64,000 nt of DNA from Ferruginibacter sp. (GCA_017983695.1 JAGOAX010000007.1:186001-250000), one strand, 5' to 3'. Counted from the stretch's first letter, positions 51,279-62,229 are shown. The notes: generated by a model from the sequence alone, not told the origin. A program made the numbers and translations.

Positions 51279-52385
51279 TTATTGCTTCAATAATTGTTTA
51301 ATAAAAGGAATTAATTGACTGGCTATCACTTTATGATCGGTAATAGATGGATGATAACCACAGCCAGCAGGCTGCATAGCATTAAACCAAAATGTTTTTA
51401 TAGGTTTACCCGGTTGTATTTCGTCATTAATTTCGTTTTGTACTGTAGTAATACACTCCTGCAGTATCAGGTTGTTCTGCCCGTCAATCATCGGACTGTT
51501 AAATAACACAACTTGTACTCCGGGATAATGACTGTAAATAGTTTTAATAAATTTTTTATACTCTGCAATGTATTTCAATTTATCAAATGGCAGCCTTGCT
51601 ATTTTACCATCGCCGTTATTCAAATCATTGGTGCCTAATGCAATGGTTACAATATCCGGAATGTAACTGCTAAAATTCCATTTGTTGGTACTGTCGGTAT
51701 TTAAAAAAGCATTTTGATATTGCTGCGGTACAGTGGGACCATCACTGTTCCAGTTTCGGTAAATGCCTGCACCAGAAATGGCACTTATCATATACGCAGC
51801 ATTTACAGCTCTTGCTGTTAGGCTGGCATAACTAAAGTAGGCATTGTGTTGATCGTACCATTTGCTGCCATTACCGCAGGGTATTTCCATATCGTTACCA
51901 AAACCACAGGTGATGGAGTTGCCGATAAATTCTATTTTGGTTTTAAAATCTTCTTTGAGTGCGGTTAAATTTTGTGCATCAATTTTTGTGATGATGATTT
52001 GTCCGTTAGCAGCTTCGGTGGCTTTGCTTATTACCAGTTTGTGCTGCATATCATTTCCAACGGCTTTAATGATGTAAGGAATGGCCACCTGTACATCTAC
52101 TTTTTGGCGGCCTACATACATACCATCCAATTCAAAATTTACATAGTTGTAATCACCCTGGTATGGTGTTGCATTCTTAAGATATACTACACAGTCCAGC
52201 CCTGTAAAACTTACGGTGCAGGATGCTGCGGAAGCGCTTAACGTAACCGTGCTGTCAGCATTTTTTATGGCACGTCCCATAATGTTGCCATCGGCTGGTG
52301 TAAATACTTTTTGTGATACAGCATGTTGTGTGCTGCTGCATGTGAAGAGTATTGCAGTTAAAAGTAAAAAGGCAATGTTTTTCAT
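51279..52385 (-). CDS. CE2-type SGNH acetyl-esterase, lipoprotein
   Basis: A 368-residue protein. Signal with a lipobox-like LTAILFTCSS (Cys16), so probably surface or periplasmic lipoprotein. Residues about 25-140 are a beta-sandwich N-domain (SCTVSFTGLDCVVYLKNATP), then an SGNH hydrolase: FIGNSITCGFGN with Ser157, PDIVTIALGTNDLNNGDG and GCGYHPSITDHKVIASQL. The two-domain layout is that of carbohydrate esterase family 2, which removes acetyl groups from hemicellulose. Adjacent GH26 supports acetyl-mannan as substrate. Confidence 0.88.
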   Translation of the reverse strand: MKNIAFLLLTAILFTCSSTQHAVSQKVFTPADGNIMGRAIKNADSTVTLSASAASCTVSFTGLDCVVYLKNATPYQGDYNYVNFELDGMYVGRQKVDVQVAIPYIIKAVGNDMQHKLVISKATEAANGQIIITKIDAQNLTALKEDFKTKIEFIGNSITCGFGNDMEIPCGNGSKWYDQHNAYFSYASLTARAVNAAYMISAISGAGIYRNWNSDGPTVPQQYQNAFLNTDSTNKWNFSSYIPDIVTIALGTNDLNNGDGKIARLPFDKLKYIAEYKKFIKTIYSHYPGVQVVLFNSPMIDGQNNLILQECITTVQNEINDEIQPGKPIKTFWFNAMQPAGCGYHPSITDHKVIASQLIPFIKQLLKQ

Positions 52386-52499
52386 TTATAATTTATGTTT
52401 TTATTTATCGCTTCGATAAAGGTTCAATAAAGGTATGCGGTACAAGTGAGTGACACAACGATGATGCCATGAAAAACAAATGCTGGTTTCAAAAAAAAA

Positions 52500-55391
52500 T
52501 TACTTTCCAGCGATAGCTGGCCGCAACGCCGTTGCTGTTGATTGAATTTTTAGTGTCCCTTGTTTTAATCCATTAGCATTTGCGGTAATAATTATTTCGC
52601 CTGCATCGCTTGTTGACTGTACAATTACTTGTGCCAGGCCGCTGAATAATTTTCTTTTATAAACTGCTGCAGGTGTTACAATTTGAAAAAGCCCGGGGTT
52701 CATATTTACATTATCCCAGGCTTGATTTTTTAATAATGGCGTTGCGGTGATGGCAATGGTATTATTGCCGGGGTGTAATAAAGCTGCGTCTAAAATATAT
52801 GTATTGCCTTTTTCGCTTTTTAAAATATTGCTGGCAATTTGTTTTCCGTTAATATAAATAGATTGTTCTTTACCCAAACTGTTGTAAAGAAAACTGACTA
52901 CATCGGCAGCATTTATTTGCGGCAAATTAAAAGTTCCCCTATACACTACTGCTTTTGCTTTTTCACCAAACTCTTTTGTACGGTCGTCTTTAAATGCCGG
53001 TTGCCATTGTCTATCATCGTAGGCTTCGGCAGTTTCTTCAACCGTATTTATATCGCTGATAATTTTTTCTCTTAAATTTTCTATGGATACCACTTCAATA
53101 GTTTCCAAATATTTATCAGCTTCCAGCGATGAAGGATTGCCATTACCCACGCCAATAATTTTGCCGGGGCCGGTAATGCTGAAGGTAATTTCGTCGGTTG
53201 CATCGGGCACATGCAGATTATTTTTATCCAATGCATCAATAGTGATCATTACAATATCTTCTTTATTGGCACTGATGGTATTTTTATTGGCCCTTACATT
53301 TACTACAGCAGCAACATTGGTGGTTTGCACTTTGTCGGTAATTACTTTTTTACCATTTTTATATCCAATGGCTTCTACAACTCCGGGTACATATTTTACT
53401 TTCCATGCTAAATGCCCGTTTACTGGCATTGCTTTTTTACCTGCGCTTTTTTTATTTACAAACAATTCCACTTCGTCGCAATTACTAAATGCCCACACGG
53501 CTATCTCCTGCCCTTCTTTTCCTTTGTGGTTCCAGTGTGGAAAAATATGCAGGGTTGTTTTATCCGTCCACCAGCTTTTCAAATAATATACATTGTCTTT
53601 TGCAAAACCACATTGATCTACCATACCAAAATACGAACCGATGGACGGAAAACCAAAAGGTGTTGGTTCGCCACGATAATCAAAACCTGTCCAGATGAAC
53701 ATGCCGGCTAAATAATCTCTTGCCGCATAATGTTTCCAGCCATCTTCAATAGTTAAAAAATTGGGATAAGGTTTTTTATCGTAAGCCGCCAGCCATTGAT
53801 TTTTTTCATCATCAAAATAAATACCTCTTGTTGCTCTTGTGGTACCTTCTTCGGTGCCCCACATGGGTTGATCAGGAAATTCGACATGATGTTGATCGGT
53901 ATTAATCTGCCCTACATAATTTACTCCCATTACATCAATAACATTGGAAATTCCTTTTTGCCAGCCACCACTAATTGCGGCGGTAATAGCACGGGTACTA
54001 TCAATTGATTTTGTAAAAGCTTGCAATGTGGTGGCTAATTTTGCACCGAGTTCATTACCTTCTACACCCCACTCTTCATTGGCAATACTCCAGCTAATTA
54101 TGCTGGGATGATTTCTATCCCGAAGCATAAAACGCTTCATGTAATTAAAGTGTGTGCTGCTAACGCCGAGTAACCTGTTTTCATCAATCACCAACATGCC
54201 CAGCCTGTCGCATATATCCAGCAACTCTGGCGTAGGCGGATTGTGTGAACACCGGTAGGCATTGATTCCAAAATCTTTTAGTGTTTGTATTCTAAACTCC
54301 TGCAACGCATCGGGCATGGCGGCGCCTACACCTGCATGATCCTGATGATTGTTGGTGCCGTGGATTTTTATATTTTTTCCGTTTAAGAAAAAACCTTTGT
54401 TGGCATCAAAGCGAATGGTACGAATTCCAAAACTGGTTTCGTAATTATCCAATACTTTTCCGTTTTCTACAACAGTAGTAATTAATTTATACAGGTAAGG
54501 ATTGTCCAGCGACCACAATGATGGATCGGTTACAGGAATAGTTACAGCTATATCTTTTTGCTGGTAAGAACTGAAGTGTATATTTTTTATATTTTCTGTT
54601 GCGATAGTTTTGCCTGTTGCATCAATAATGCTTTGCTGTACATCAACCGTTTTATTATTTACAAATTGATTGATGATGTTTACTTGTGCATGTACATCCG
54701 CTGCGTTATTTTTTACGGTTGTTGTAACAAATGTTCCATCAGTTGCAATATGCAATGGCGATGATTTATTTAACCACACATGGCGGTAAATTCCTGCGCC
54801 TTCATAAAACCAGCCTTCTTCCATAGTGGCATCGGCTCTTACTGCAATTACATTCTCGCCACCGTAATTTAAGTACTCAGTAATATTATATTCAAAACCG
54901 GTGTAGCCACTGGGTTCGGTGCCCAAATAAAAACCGTTTATCCAAACAATGGAATTTCTAAATACGCCATCAAATGCAATGCTGATCTGTTTGCCTGCAT
55001 CTTTTTTATCAATAGTAAATGTTTTACGATACCAGCCCACACTTGCATCAGGAAAATTTCGGCCAATAGCTTTAAAGCCATGACTAAAGCTGGCCAACCT
55101 GTTAAAAGGTTGTTCTACCGCCCAATCATGCGGCAGGTTTAATTTTCTCCAACTGCGGTCATCAAAATTTGCAGCGGCAGCACCATCGCCATAAGATGCT
55201 TTGGTTAAGTAAGAAAAATAACCGGTGCCGGTATTAAAATCTTTTTTTGTATCGAAGGGATGGCCAAAGGCAAAGCGCCAGTCGAAGTCCATTAGTAAAT
55301 GTTCTCTTGACGAAACATCATTTTTATTTTGCGAAAAGATGTTATTTACAATTATTAAAGACAGTGCTACAATTAATAATTTATTTTTCAT
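52500..55391 (-). CDS. GH2 beta-galactosidase-type enzyme, secreted
   Basis: A 963-residue secreted GH2 (signal MKNKLLIVALSLIIVNNIFS). Order: sugar-binding domain about 30-200 (WRKLNLPHDWAVEQPFN, VGWYRKTFTI, GVFRNSIVWINGFYLGTEPS), Ig-like domain about 210-310, barrel about 315-610 with acid/base Glu in IISWSIANEEWG and nucleophile Glu in MWGTEEGTTRATRG, then C-terminal Ig-like domains of the DUF4982 kind (EIAVWAFSNCDEVELFVNKK) and another beta domain (about 770-900). The DHAGVGAAMPDALQEFRIQT block is typical of beta-galactosidases. A 114-bp gap with no recognised promoter separates it from CE2. Confidence 0.88.
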   Translation of the reverse strand: MKNKLLIVALSLIIVNNIFSQNKNDVSSREHLLMDFDWRFAFGHPFDTKKDFNTGTGYFSYLTKASYGDGAAAANFDDRSWRKLNLPHDWAVEQPFNRLASFSHGFKAIGRNFPDASVGWYRKTFTIDKKDAGKQISIAFDGVFRNSIVWINGFYLGTEPSGYTGFEYNITEYLNYGGENVIAVRADATMEEGWFYEGAGIYRHVWLNKSSPLHIATDGTFVTTTVKNNAADVHAQVNIINQFVNNKTVDVQQSIIDATGKTIATENIKNIHFSSYQQKDIAVTIPVTDPSLWSLDNPYLYKLITTVVENGKVLDNYETSFGIRTIRFDANKGFFLNGKNIKIHGTNNHQDHAGVGAAMPDALQEFRIQTLKDFGINAYRCSHNPPTPELLDICDRLGMLVIDENRLLGVSSTHFNYMKRFMLRDRNHPSIISWSIANEEWGVEGNELGAKLATTLQAFTKSIDSTRAITAAISGGWQKGISNVIDVMGVNYVGQINTDQHHVEFPDQPMWGTEEGTTRATRGIYFDDEKNQWLAAYDKKPYPNFLTIEDGWKHYAARDYLAGMFIWTGFDYRGEPTPFGFPSIGSYFGMVDQCGFAKDNVYYLKSWWTDKTTLHIFPHWNHKGKEGQEIAVWAFSNCDEVELFVNKKSAGKKAMPVNGHLAWKVKYVPGVVEAIGYKNGKKVITDKVQTTNVAAVVNVRANKNTISANKEDIVMITIDALDKNNLHVPDATDEITFSITGPGKIIGVGNGNPSSLEADKYLETIEVVSIENLREKIISDINTVEETAEAYDDRQWQPAFKDDRTKEFGEKAKAVVYRGTFNLPQINAADVVSFLYNSLGKEQSIYINGKQIASNILKSEKGNTYILDAALLHPGNNTIAITATPLLKNQAWDNVNMNPGLFQIVTPAAVYKRKLFSGLAQVIVQSTSDAGEIIITANANGLKQGTLKIQSTATALRPAIAGK

Positions 55392-55400
55392 CTTTTAAAA

Positions 55401-57140
55401 CTATTTATTTATTACCAGGTAAACTACCGAACGGGCCGGCACCGATACATTAATACCGCCACTGGTTAAAGCACTGTTTGCATTAATAGTTGTATATGTT
55501 GCAGAAGGTCCCCCTGTTGGTTCTGTTGGTCCGTTTCCATTCACATATACTTTTGAAGAGAACTCTCCATTATCGCTCCCCCCGGTAAGTGTGTACCAAT
55601 AAAATTTTGTTCCGGCTGTTGCATTTTGTAAAGTTACATTTACAGTTTCTCCCAATGTGCCCTTGTTAACCAGTATCACTCCTTTTTCGCCACTGGTAAA
55701 TGATGATGCATAAGCTAAAACACCTCCTACCGTTGTCGATTTCAACATTCTGTCACCCATGTATTTTTGAAAATAGTACATATAATAAAATGCCGGACGT
55801 GGATTCCATTTTACAACACCCGGTTCGTTACCGGAATTAAAGAGGCCATGATCGTTTCCATTATCATAACTGTTACTTAAATCCCAGCGGCAAACAAATC
55901 CATAATTATTTTTTACAGATTCTGCCATTGTAATTAATGCATGCATACCATTTACAAATGATACCTGTTGTTTAGAACCTTGTGATGTGATATTGTATTC
56001 GGTAAGTGCAACAGGTTTAATTGTATTGCCTGCACCGGTCAAACCATTCTTATAAAAACTCATCATGGCAGCAGTATTGCCTGTTGCCGTTGTTAAAATT
56101 TCAGATGCGGTTGCATTGGTTTGATAAGGCGTGTAATAACTGTGAATGATGTAAAAATCAGTGACAGTGTTTACCTGTGGCAACACTCCTGCATTCCACA
56201 ACTGATCAGTTGCTGTTTGCCATGCGGCAGGTTGTGCTTCTAAAATATAACTGCCGATGTAAATTGTTTTACCAATTTCCTGTGCGGCTTTACGCATCGA
56301 ATCGATAAATACTTTTACATGCTGGCCGTATAAAGTACCGGTAATAATTTCCGGCTGGCCATCTTTATTATTGGCAGTGTTGATTCTGTAGCCAGCTTCC
56401 CAGGTACCGTTGCATTCATTACCAATTTCCCAGTACTTGGTGCGGCCATTATCAAAGCGTACCCAATCAGCCGCCAAATGTGCCGCTTGTGCAACAGGGT
56501 TGTTTGCTGTGCTGTAACGGGCATAACCATAGTTCACCGTTATCATTCCCTGGCTGCCGGTTTGTTGCAGCATGGTATAATAACTGTTTAAAGAAATAGT
56601 CCAGCCATCATTTGTTTGTCCACCCCAGTAACCCGCTGCCGATGCTACACCACTTGCATCCAGCAATTGTGCAGGCGCATCTGCCGGAGGATTATTAAAA
56701 GGTTTGTTCCAAAAATACATATCGCTGATGCTGCCGCCGGGAAAACGTACAACATTAGGTTTAAGGTTTGTAAGATGTGCCATCAACGGTGCTTCTGTTA
56801 TCATCTGCGTCATCCAGCTATTGGCATTGTGCGTATTATATGTAGCTGGAATTTTTGTAAGCACTGTACCTGCATCTATAGTTACATAAGATGTAGGGGT
56901 AACTGTTGGCTTGGCAACATCAATAGCTGTTGGCGCAGTAAATGTTTTTCCTGCCCATTCATTCATAAAAAAACCAATCGTATTGGCTGTTGCCGGATCG
57001 GTAGGCGTAACATTACCGCCACCTCCTCCACCACCGGTTCCACCTCCTGTGCCTCCGCCTGAACTTGGTTTATCACCACAGGAAATTGTTATCACAACTA
57101 TAGATGCAAATAAAAAAGCCAGTAATTTTTTCATCTTCAT
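55401..57140 (-). CDS. GH51-like/clan GH-A arabinofuranosidase-type lipoprotein
   Basis: A 579-residue lipoprotein (MKMKKLLAFLFASIVVITIS, Cys21) with a Gly/Thr linker of about 20 residues after the anchor (SGGGTGGGTGGGGGGG). The barrel has VVRFPGGSISDMYFWNKPF, acid/base E242 in YWEIGNECNGTWEAGY and nucleophile E381 in PVALTEYNITSQGS; NEC/TEY resembles alpha-L-arabinofuranosidases of GH51, though a different clan A family is possible. A C-terminal beta-sandwich (ARSVVYLVINK) follows. Tethering by a flexible linker suggests it works on the outer-membrane surface. 12 nt after GH31. Confidence 0.75.
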   Translation of the reverse strand: MKMKKLLAFLFASIVVITISCGDKPSSGGGTGGGTGGGGGGGNVTPTDPATANTIGFFMNEWAGKTFTAPTAIDVAKPTVTPTSYVTIDAGTVLTKIPATYNTHNANSWMTQMITEAPLMAHLTNLKPNVVRFPGGSISDMYFWNKPFNNPPADAPAQLLDASGVASAAGYWGGQTNDGWTISLNSYYTMLQQTGSQGMITVNYGYARYSTANNPVAQAAHLAADWVRFDNGRTKYWEIGNECNGTWEAGYRINTANNKDGQPEIITGTLYGQHVKVFIDSMRKAAQEIGKTIYIGSYILEAQPAAWQTATDQLWNAGVLPQVNTVTDFYIIHSYYTPYQTNATASEILTTATGNTAAMMSFYKNGLTGAGNTIKPVALTEYNITSQGSKQQVSFVNGMHALITMAESVKNNYGFVCRWDLSNSYDNGNDHGLFNSGNEPGVVKWNPRPAFYYMYYFQKYMGDRMLKSTTVGGVLAYASSFTSGEKGVILVNKGTLGETVNVTLQNATAGTKFYWYTLTGGSDNGEFSSKVYVNGNGPTEPTGGPSATYTTINANSALTSGGINVSVPARSVVYLVINK

Positions 57141-57152
57141 TTTATTAATATT

Positions 57153-59957
57153 TTATTTAGATAAGGAAACATTAATACTGTTTCCGTTGTATTGTATAAA
57201 TTTTCCTGTTGTTACCATAGTATTTTTATCTACTAATATTATTTTAAAATTTCGTGTTGATAACATTCCTTCAAAACTCCCTTTTCTTTCTTCAATGGTA
57301 ATACTGTTTATTTTTGCGCTGTATAAAATTTTAATGGTGGCTGATTTGCCATTTTCATAATTGTAATTTTCGTTCTCATCTTCATACAAAACAAACGATG
57401 CATCTTTTTTTCCGTAAACAGTTACAGTTAAACTATCAGCAAGCTTTTCGGTACTGTACTGCATTACTGGGCCGGTAATAATAATTGACCCTTCTTTTAC
57501 ATACACCGGACTATTACTGATGGGAGCATCTGCCAAAACAGTTTGGCCGCCGCCATACATTTTATTTGTATAAAAATTATACCAGTTTGTACCGGCAGGC
57601 AAATACACACTTCTATTGCGTTGTTTAAAATTGTAAACAGGATTAACCAATAAAGAATTGCCACACATAAACTGGTCATTGATATTCTCTGCCTTTTTAT
57701 CTAAAGGAAAGCCCATCATCATCCCTCTTAAAATTGTTCCGTTGTTATAATGTACATCTGCAGCCAATGAATATAAATAAGGTAACAATTTATACCGCAT
57801 TTCAATAGCCGATTTCATTGCTTTAAATGTTTCTTCATTTTCGCCGGCAATATTAAATGGCTCCCTGAAAGGGAACTGCCCATGTGCCCTGAACATGGGA
57901 AGAAAGCTGCCGAACTGGTACCATCTTGCCTGTAACTCTTTCCATTCGTCTTTATCATTTCCCTGTACATATCGGTTTTCAACTGCAAAACCTCCAACAT
58001 CAAATGTCCAGTAAGGAATGCCCGACATGGAAAAATTTACACCTGCTGCAACCTGGTCTTTCATCTCTGCCCATGTAGATCCAATATCACCACTCCACAC
58101 TGCAGAGCCATAACGCTGAATGCCGGCAAAGCCCGACCTTGTTAAAATAAAAACTCTTTTATTATCATGCATTGCCCTTTGCCCTTCGTAAATACCTTGC
58201 GAATTAAGCAAGGGATAACTGTTGAAATATTTTATTGCCGACCCCATTGCATTAGGGTAAAACAAATCCTTACGTTTGGCAATAGAAACATTAGAGTGTA
58301 CATCCGGCTCAGGTGCATCCATCCACCAGGCGTCTATCTTTTTTTTGTACTGATTATCTTTCAGTAATTCCCAAAACTGTTTTCTTGCCGCAGGGTTATG
58401 TACATCAAAAAATGTAGATACATATCCCAGCCAGTCCTTCCTGTTTTCGTCTGCATTTTTGTTTAGCAGAAAGCCCTGCTTATACATCAAATCAAAATTG
58501 GAAATCCCTTTATAAAATTTTGGCCAAACTGAGATCATAAATTTTGTATGATACTTATTGTGCAATACCTCTATCATCGAATCGGGATTGCTGAAACGGT
58601 CGGCATCAAACTGCTGGCTACCCCATTCATTTAATTTCCAGTATTGCCAGTCCATTACAATATTATCCAGCGGAATATTTTTTTCACGAAATGTTTTTAC
58701 AGTAGATAAAATTTCATCCTGTGTTTTGTAACGTTCCCTGCTTTGCCAAAAACCCATTACCCATTTTGGTACAACAGGCGCTTTGCCGGTAAGTGTTCTG
58801 TAACCACCAATAATCTCATCATAAGTTTTTCCATAAACAAAATAGTAGCCGATATTATCGCCTGCTTCGGATGTAAACTGGTATAAGGTTTTTTGTGTTG
58901 CAGTTGCCGGTGTTGTTATTTTACAGGATAAAAAAGATTCCCCGCCATCCGGTATCCATTCCATTTTAAAAGCAATTTTTTTATTGCCTGATAATTGTAC
59001 GGGTACAAAAGCTGTAAAGGGATTCCAGGATTGCCTCCACCTGTCTAATACTAATTTTCCATCAAGCCATAATTTTAAATAGCCTCCTGCCCACAATCTT
59101 AATGTATGTTCGCCGCTTGTATTGCCCAGTAAAAAACCTTCATACACCGCTTTGCCTTCCTGCATTTTAAAAGAAGTGGGTAGATTAGGCATTGATTGCA
59201 GGTCGGCATAGTCAATTACATTTTCATCCTGTTGTACAAATATTTTTGTGGCTTCTTTTTTGGAGGAGTAAGTCGCAGTTAAACTACCGGCTTTATCATT
59301 TTGATCAAATAATTTAATGCTATTCATGTCGGCAAAAATTCTGCCATCGCCAAAATCTGTAATAGAATAATTATCCCAGAGAATACCATAATTTTTATTG
59401 GATACCAGGTAAGGAATAAATACTTCGCTGTTGTTCTGGTACAAAGTAAGGTTACTGCCTTTTTGATTCATTATGCCCTGTGCATGTTGCCCCAGGCCAT
59501 ACAATGCTTCGTTTGCAGGAGAAGCAAATTGTTGTGTAATTTTATAAGATGATGATTTTTCTAATTGAACCTTTTCAAAGGATTTTGCTTTTTCGCCTGT
59601 GATCAGCTTGCCATCTTTTGTATAAAAATTTACAAGCCCTGTTGTTTTTGAAACAACAGCTTTTATTAATGGTGTACTCAGCGTTACTGTTGCTGCTGCA
59701 TCCTGTATATTAAATTGCTGGCCTGCATTATTTTCAGCTGCAATAATAAAACTGGTATCTTCTTTTAGCTGTTGCACGGGAGAAGAAACAACCTGTATAA
59801 TATTGCTGCCCCATACTTTTAACTGTACGGCTTTTGTGCCGGTATTTGCCGGATAAACAATAATGCCATTTTCAATTTTTGAATAGCCTGTTTTTTGTGC
59901 CGAAACAGTTACTGCTAATCCTGCAAAAAAAATACTTAAAAAATATTTTATCATCAT
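57153..59957 (-). CDS. GH31 alpha-xylosidase-type enzyme with PA14 insertion
   Basis: A 934-residue secreted enzyme (MMIKYFLSIFFAGLAVTVSA). N-terminal beta-sandwich about 25-230; a PA14 domain is inserted at about 240-350 (YEGFLLGNTSGEHTLRLWAG, GYLKLWLDGKLVLDRWRQSW); then the barrel with nucleophile D547 in IDAWWMDAPEPDVHSN, acid D624 in SAVWSGDIGSTWAEM, and FRAHGQFPFREPF. PA14-bearing GH31 enzymes in Bacteroidota are typically xyloglucan alpha-xylosidases (for example BoGH31A); activity here is inferred. 6 nt after GH3 and 12 nt before the GH51-like gene. Confidence 0.88.
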   Translation of the reverse strand: MMIKYFLSIFFAGLAVTVSAQKTGYSKIENGIIVYPANTGTKAVQLKVWGSNIIQVVSSPVQQLKEDTSFIIAAENNAGQQFNIQDAAATVTLSTPLIKAVVSKTTGLVNFYTKDGKLITGEKAKSFEKVQLEKSSSYKITQQFASPANEALYGLGQHAQGIMNQKGSNLTLYQNNSEVFIPYLVSNKNYGILWDNYSITDFGDGRIFADMNSIKLFDQNDKAGSLTATYSSKKEATKIFVQQDENVIDYADLQSMPNLPTSFKMQEGKAVYEGFLLGNTSGEHTLRLWAGGYLKLWLDGKLVLDRWRQSWNPFTAFVPVQLSGNKKIAFKMEWIPDGGESFLSCKITTPATATQKTLYQFTSEAGDNIGYYFVYGKTYDEIIGGYRTLTGKAPVVPKWVMGFWQSRERYKTQDEILSTVKTFREKNIPLDNIVMDWQYWKLNEWGSQQFDADRFSNPDSMIEVLHNKYHTKFMISVWPKFYKGISNFDLMYKQGFLLNKNADENRKDWLGYVSTFFDVHNPAARKQFWELLKDNQYKKKIDAWWMDAPEPDVHSNVSIAKRKDLFYPNAMGSAIKYFNSYPLLNSQGIYEGQRAMHDNKRVFILTRSGFAGIQRYGSAVWSGDIGSTWAEMKDQVAAGVNFSMSGIPYWTFDVGGFAVENRYVQGNDKDEWKELQARWYQFGSFLPMFRAHGQFPFREPFNIAGENEETFKAMKSAIEMRYKLLPYLYSLAADVHYNNGTILRGMMMGFPLDKKAENINDQFMCGNSLLVNPVYNFKQRNRSVYLPAGTNWYNFYTNKMYGGGQTVLADAPISNSPVYVKEGSIIITGPVMQYSTEKLADSLTVTVYGKKDASFVLYEDENENYNYENGKSATIKILYSAKINSITIEERKGSFEGMLSTRNFKIILVDKNTMVTTGKFIQYNGNSINVSLSK

Positions 59958-59963
59958 ATTGAA

Positions 59964-62219
59964 TTAATTATTCCATTTAAATTTGCCAACCAATGTTCCA
60001 ATCATCACTTCAAAATCACCAGGCTCGGTAATAGTTTTTAATTGTGCATTTACAAAAGCCAGGTCATTTTTATCAATAGTAAATTTCACCTGTTTACTTT
60101 CTCCTGCTTTTAAATCTATTTTTTCAAATGCTCTTAGCCTCTTGTTGTTGGGAACGATGCTTGCGTACAGATCTTTAGAATATAATTCCACGCTATGCTT
60201 GCCATCTCTTTTACCGGTATTTGTAACTGTGACACTAACTGTTAATTTTTGATCTCCCTTTAATGCCCTTGTACTCATTTGTAGATTACTGTATGCAAAT
60301 GTGGTATAACTCAAGCCATGTCCAAAAGCAAACAGGGGATCGTATCCATTCCACAAAACATCTGCATTAAAAATTTCTCTTTTTGTTTCAGTTATTCTAT
60401 GGTCATACATCACAATCTCTCCCATACTTTTTGGATAACTGAATGGCATTATGCCATTGGGATTATAATCTCCAAATAAAACATCTGCTGTTGCTTCTGC
60501 AGTTTTCCTGCCACTCCAGAAAGGCAATACAATTGCTTCGCACTGCGGTTCAATATTGGTTATAAAGCGAGGCCTTCCTTCCTGTAAAATCAATATTACT
60601 TTTTTACCTGTGGCAAAAGCTGCTTTGGCTATAGCCACCTGTTCTTCAGGCAATGCTAAATCTCTAATGTTACCCGGGCTTTCTGCATAAGCGTTTTCTC
60701 CCAAACATAAAATGATCACGTCTGCGTTAGCAGCATTAGCTTTTAATTTTTCAACATCGTAATTATCTTTATTATCAAACCCTTTTCCACCAACAGCAAT
60801 TACATTGGCTGCGTCGATTTTATCAGTAATGGCATCAACAAAAGTTTTACTTCCTTTCGGATACCACTCTTCCTGGTTACCCTGCCAGGTGTAACTCCAG
60901 CTGCCATTCAACACAGCAATACTTTGTGCTGTTGGCCCCATTATTAAAACTTTTTTATCTTTTGCTAAGGGTAAAATATTATTGTTGTTTTTTACAAGTG
61001 TAATGGCTTCATGTGCGGCATCCAAAGCAAGTGTTTGATAGGCTGCTTTCCCAAAATTTGCTGTTGCATTTTCTTCTGCATAGGCATTTTCAAATAAGCC
61101 GACTTTATATTTTAATTTTAAAATTCGTCGCACTGCATCATTAATTCTGCTTACAGGCACCTCTTTTTTTGCTACTGCTTCTTTTAACAGGTCAAAGAAA
61201 GTGTAATCACCCGGCACCATGCTCATGTCTATCCCTGCATTAATAGCCATCACTACTGCTGCCCTTGGCGTAGCAGCAACTTTGTGTATGCTATGCAGAC
61301 GGATAATGTCTTCCCAATCTGTAACGATCAAGCCTTCAAAACCTAATTCTTTTCTTAATAAATCTGTAAGCAATACTTTACTTGCATGAACAGGCACTCC
61401 ATTAATATCGCTTGAATTGATCATGATGGATGATGAACCTGCTTTAACTGCAGCCCTGAATTGTGGCAGATAATATTCTCTCATTTCTATTTCGGGCATG
61501 TAGATGGGTGTTCTGTCTTTACCCGTACGTGAAGCAGAATAACCCAAATAATGTTTCATACAACTGGCTACTGCTGTTGAATTGTTTAATCCATCTTCTT
61601 CGTAACCCCGTATTGCGGCCACGCCCATTATTTTACCTATGTAAACATCTTCGCCATAGGTTTCAGGAAAACGGCTCCACAATGGTTGCCGTCCCAAATC
61701 CAATACAGGAGCAAAATTCCAGCGTGTGCCGGATGCCCTTAATTCTGCTGCAGTAACTTTTGCTGCTGCTTTTACCAATGCAGGATTTCTTGTAGCAGCC
61801 ATTGCTAAATTGTGCGGAAACAAAGTTGAATTCAATGTATAGGTTTGGCCGTGTATAGCATCGAGGCCATAGAGGATCGGGATTTTTAAAGCGGTATTTT
61901 TAGTTTCGTCTTGTATTTCTTTAATCACTTTATGCCATGTGGCAACATCAAATGCATGAGCCGTTGTGTTTAGCACAGAGCCTACTTTATATTTTTGAAC
62001 AGCATCTTTTAAAGCTGTGGCATCAATCGTACCATCTGTATTAGCCCACCCACCTTTTGCAATTACGGCTAAAGTAACCTGTGTCATCTGCCCAATCTTA
62101 TCCTCTAAAGACATTATATTAAGAAGCTGCTCTACTTTAGCATCGTAAGTATTTTTCTGCTGTGCAAAAGACTGAACACTTAAAAAAATGAGTCCCACTA
62201 AATATATCCTGTATTTCAT
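59964..62219 (-). CDS. GH3 beta-glucosidase (BglX-like)
   Basis: A 751-residue periplasmic GH3 from MKYRIYLVGLIFLSVQSFAQ at 62219; a start at 62246 would add nine Lys-rich residues and overlap the epimerase. Two-domain core: YGLDAIHGQTYTLNSTLFPH, NFAPVLDLGRQPLWSRFPET, SCMKHYLGYSASRTGKDRTP, nucleophile D301 in EGLIVTDWEDI; second domain with NNILPLAKDKKVLIMGP; C-terminal fibronectin III-like domain (VSVTVTNTGKRDGKHSVELY). It hydrolyses terminal beta-glucosides. Long by about the FnIII domain, as usual for BglX. Confidence 0.93.
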   Translation of the reverse strand: MKYRIYLVGLIFLSVQSFAQQKNTYDAKVEQLLNIMSLEDKIGQMTQVTLAVIAKGGWANTDGTIDATALKDAVQKYKVGSVLNTTAHAFDVATWHKVIKEIQDETKNTALKIPILYGLDAIHGQTYTLNSTLFPHNLAMAATRNPALVKAAAKVTAAELRASGTRWNFAPVLDLGRQPLWSRFPETYGEDVYIGKIMGVAAIRGYEEDGLNNSTAVASCMKHYLGYSASRTGKDRTPIYMPEIEMREYYLPQFRAAVKAGSSSIMINSSDINGVPVHASKVLLTDLLRKELGFEGLIVTDWEDIIRLHSIHKVAATPRAAVVMAINAGIDMSMVPGDYTFFDLLKEAVAKKEVPVSRINDAVRRILKLKYKVGLFENAYAEENATANFGKAAYQTLALDAAHEAITLVKNNNNILPLAKDKKVLIMGPTAQSIAVLNGSWSYTWQGNQEEWYPKGSKTFVDAITDKIDAANVIAVGGKGFDNKDNYDVEKLKANAANADVIILCLGENAYAESPGNIRDLALPEEQVAIAKAAFATGKKVILILQEGRPRFITNIEPQCEAIVLPFWSGRKTAEATADVLFGDYNPNGIMPFSYPKSMGEIVMYDHRITETKREIFNADVLWNGYDPLFAFGHGLSYTTFAYSNLQMSTRALKGDQKLTVSVTVTNTGKRDGKHSVELYSKDLYASIVPNNKRLRAFEKIDLKAGESKQVKFTIDKNDLAFVNAQLKTITEPGDFEVMIGTLVGKFKWNN

Positions 62220-62229
62220 TGTATTGGTT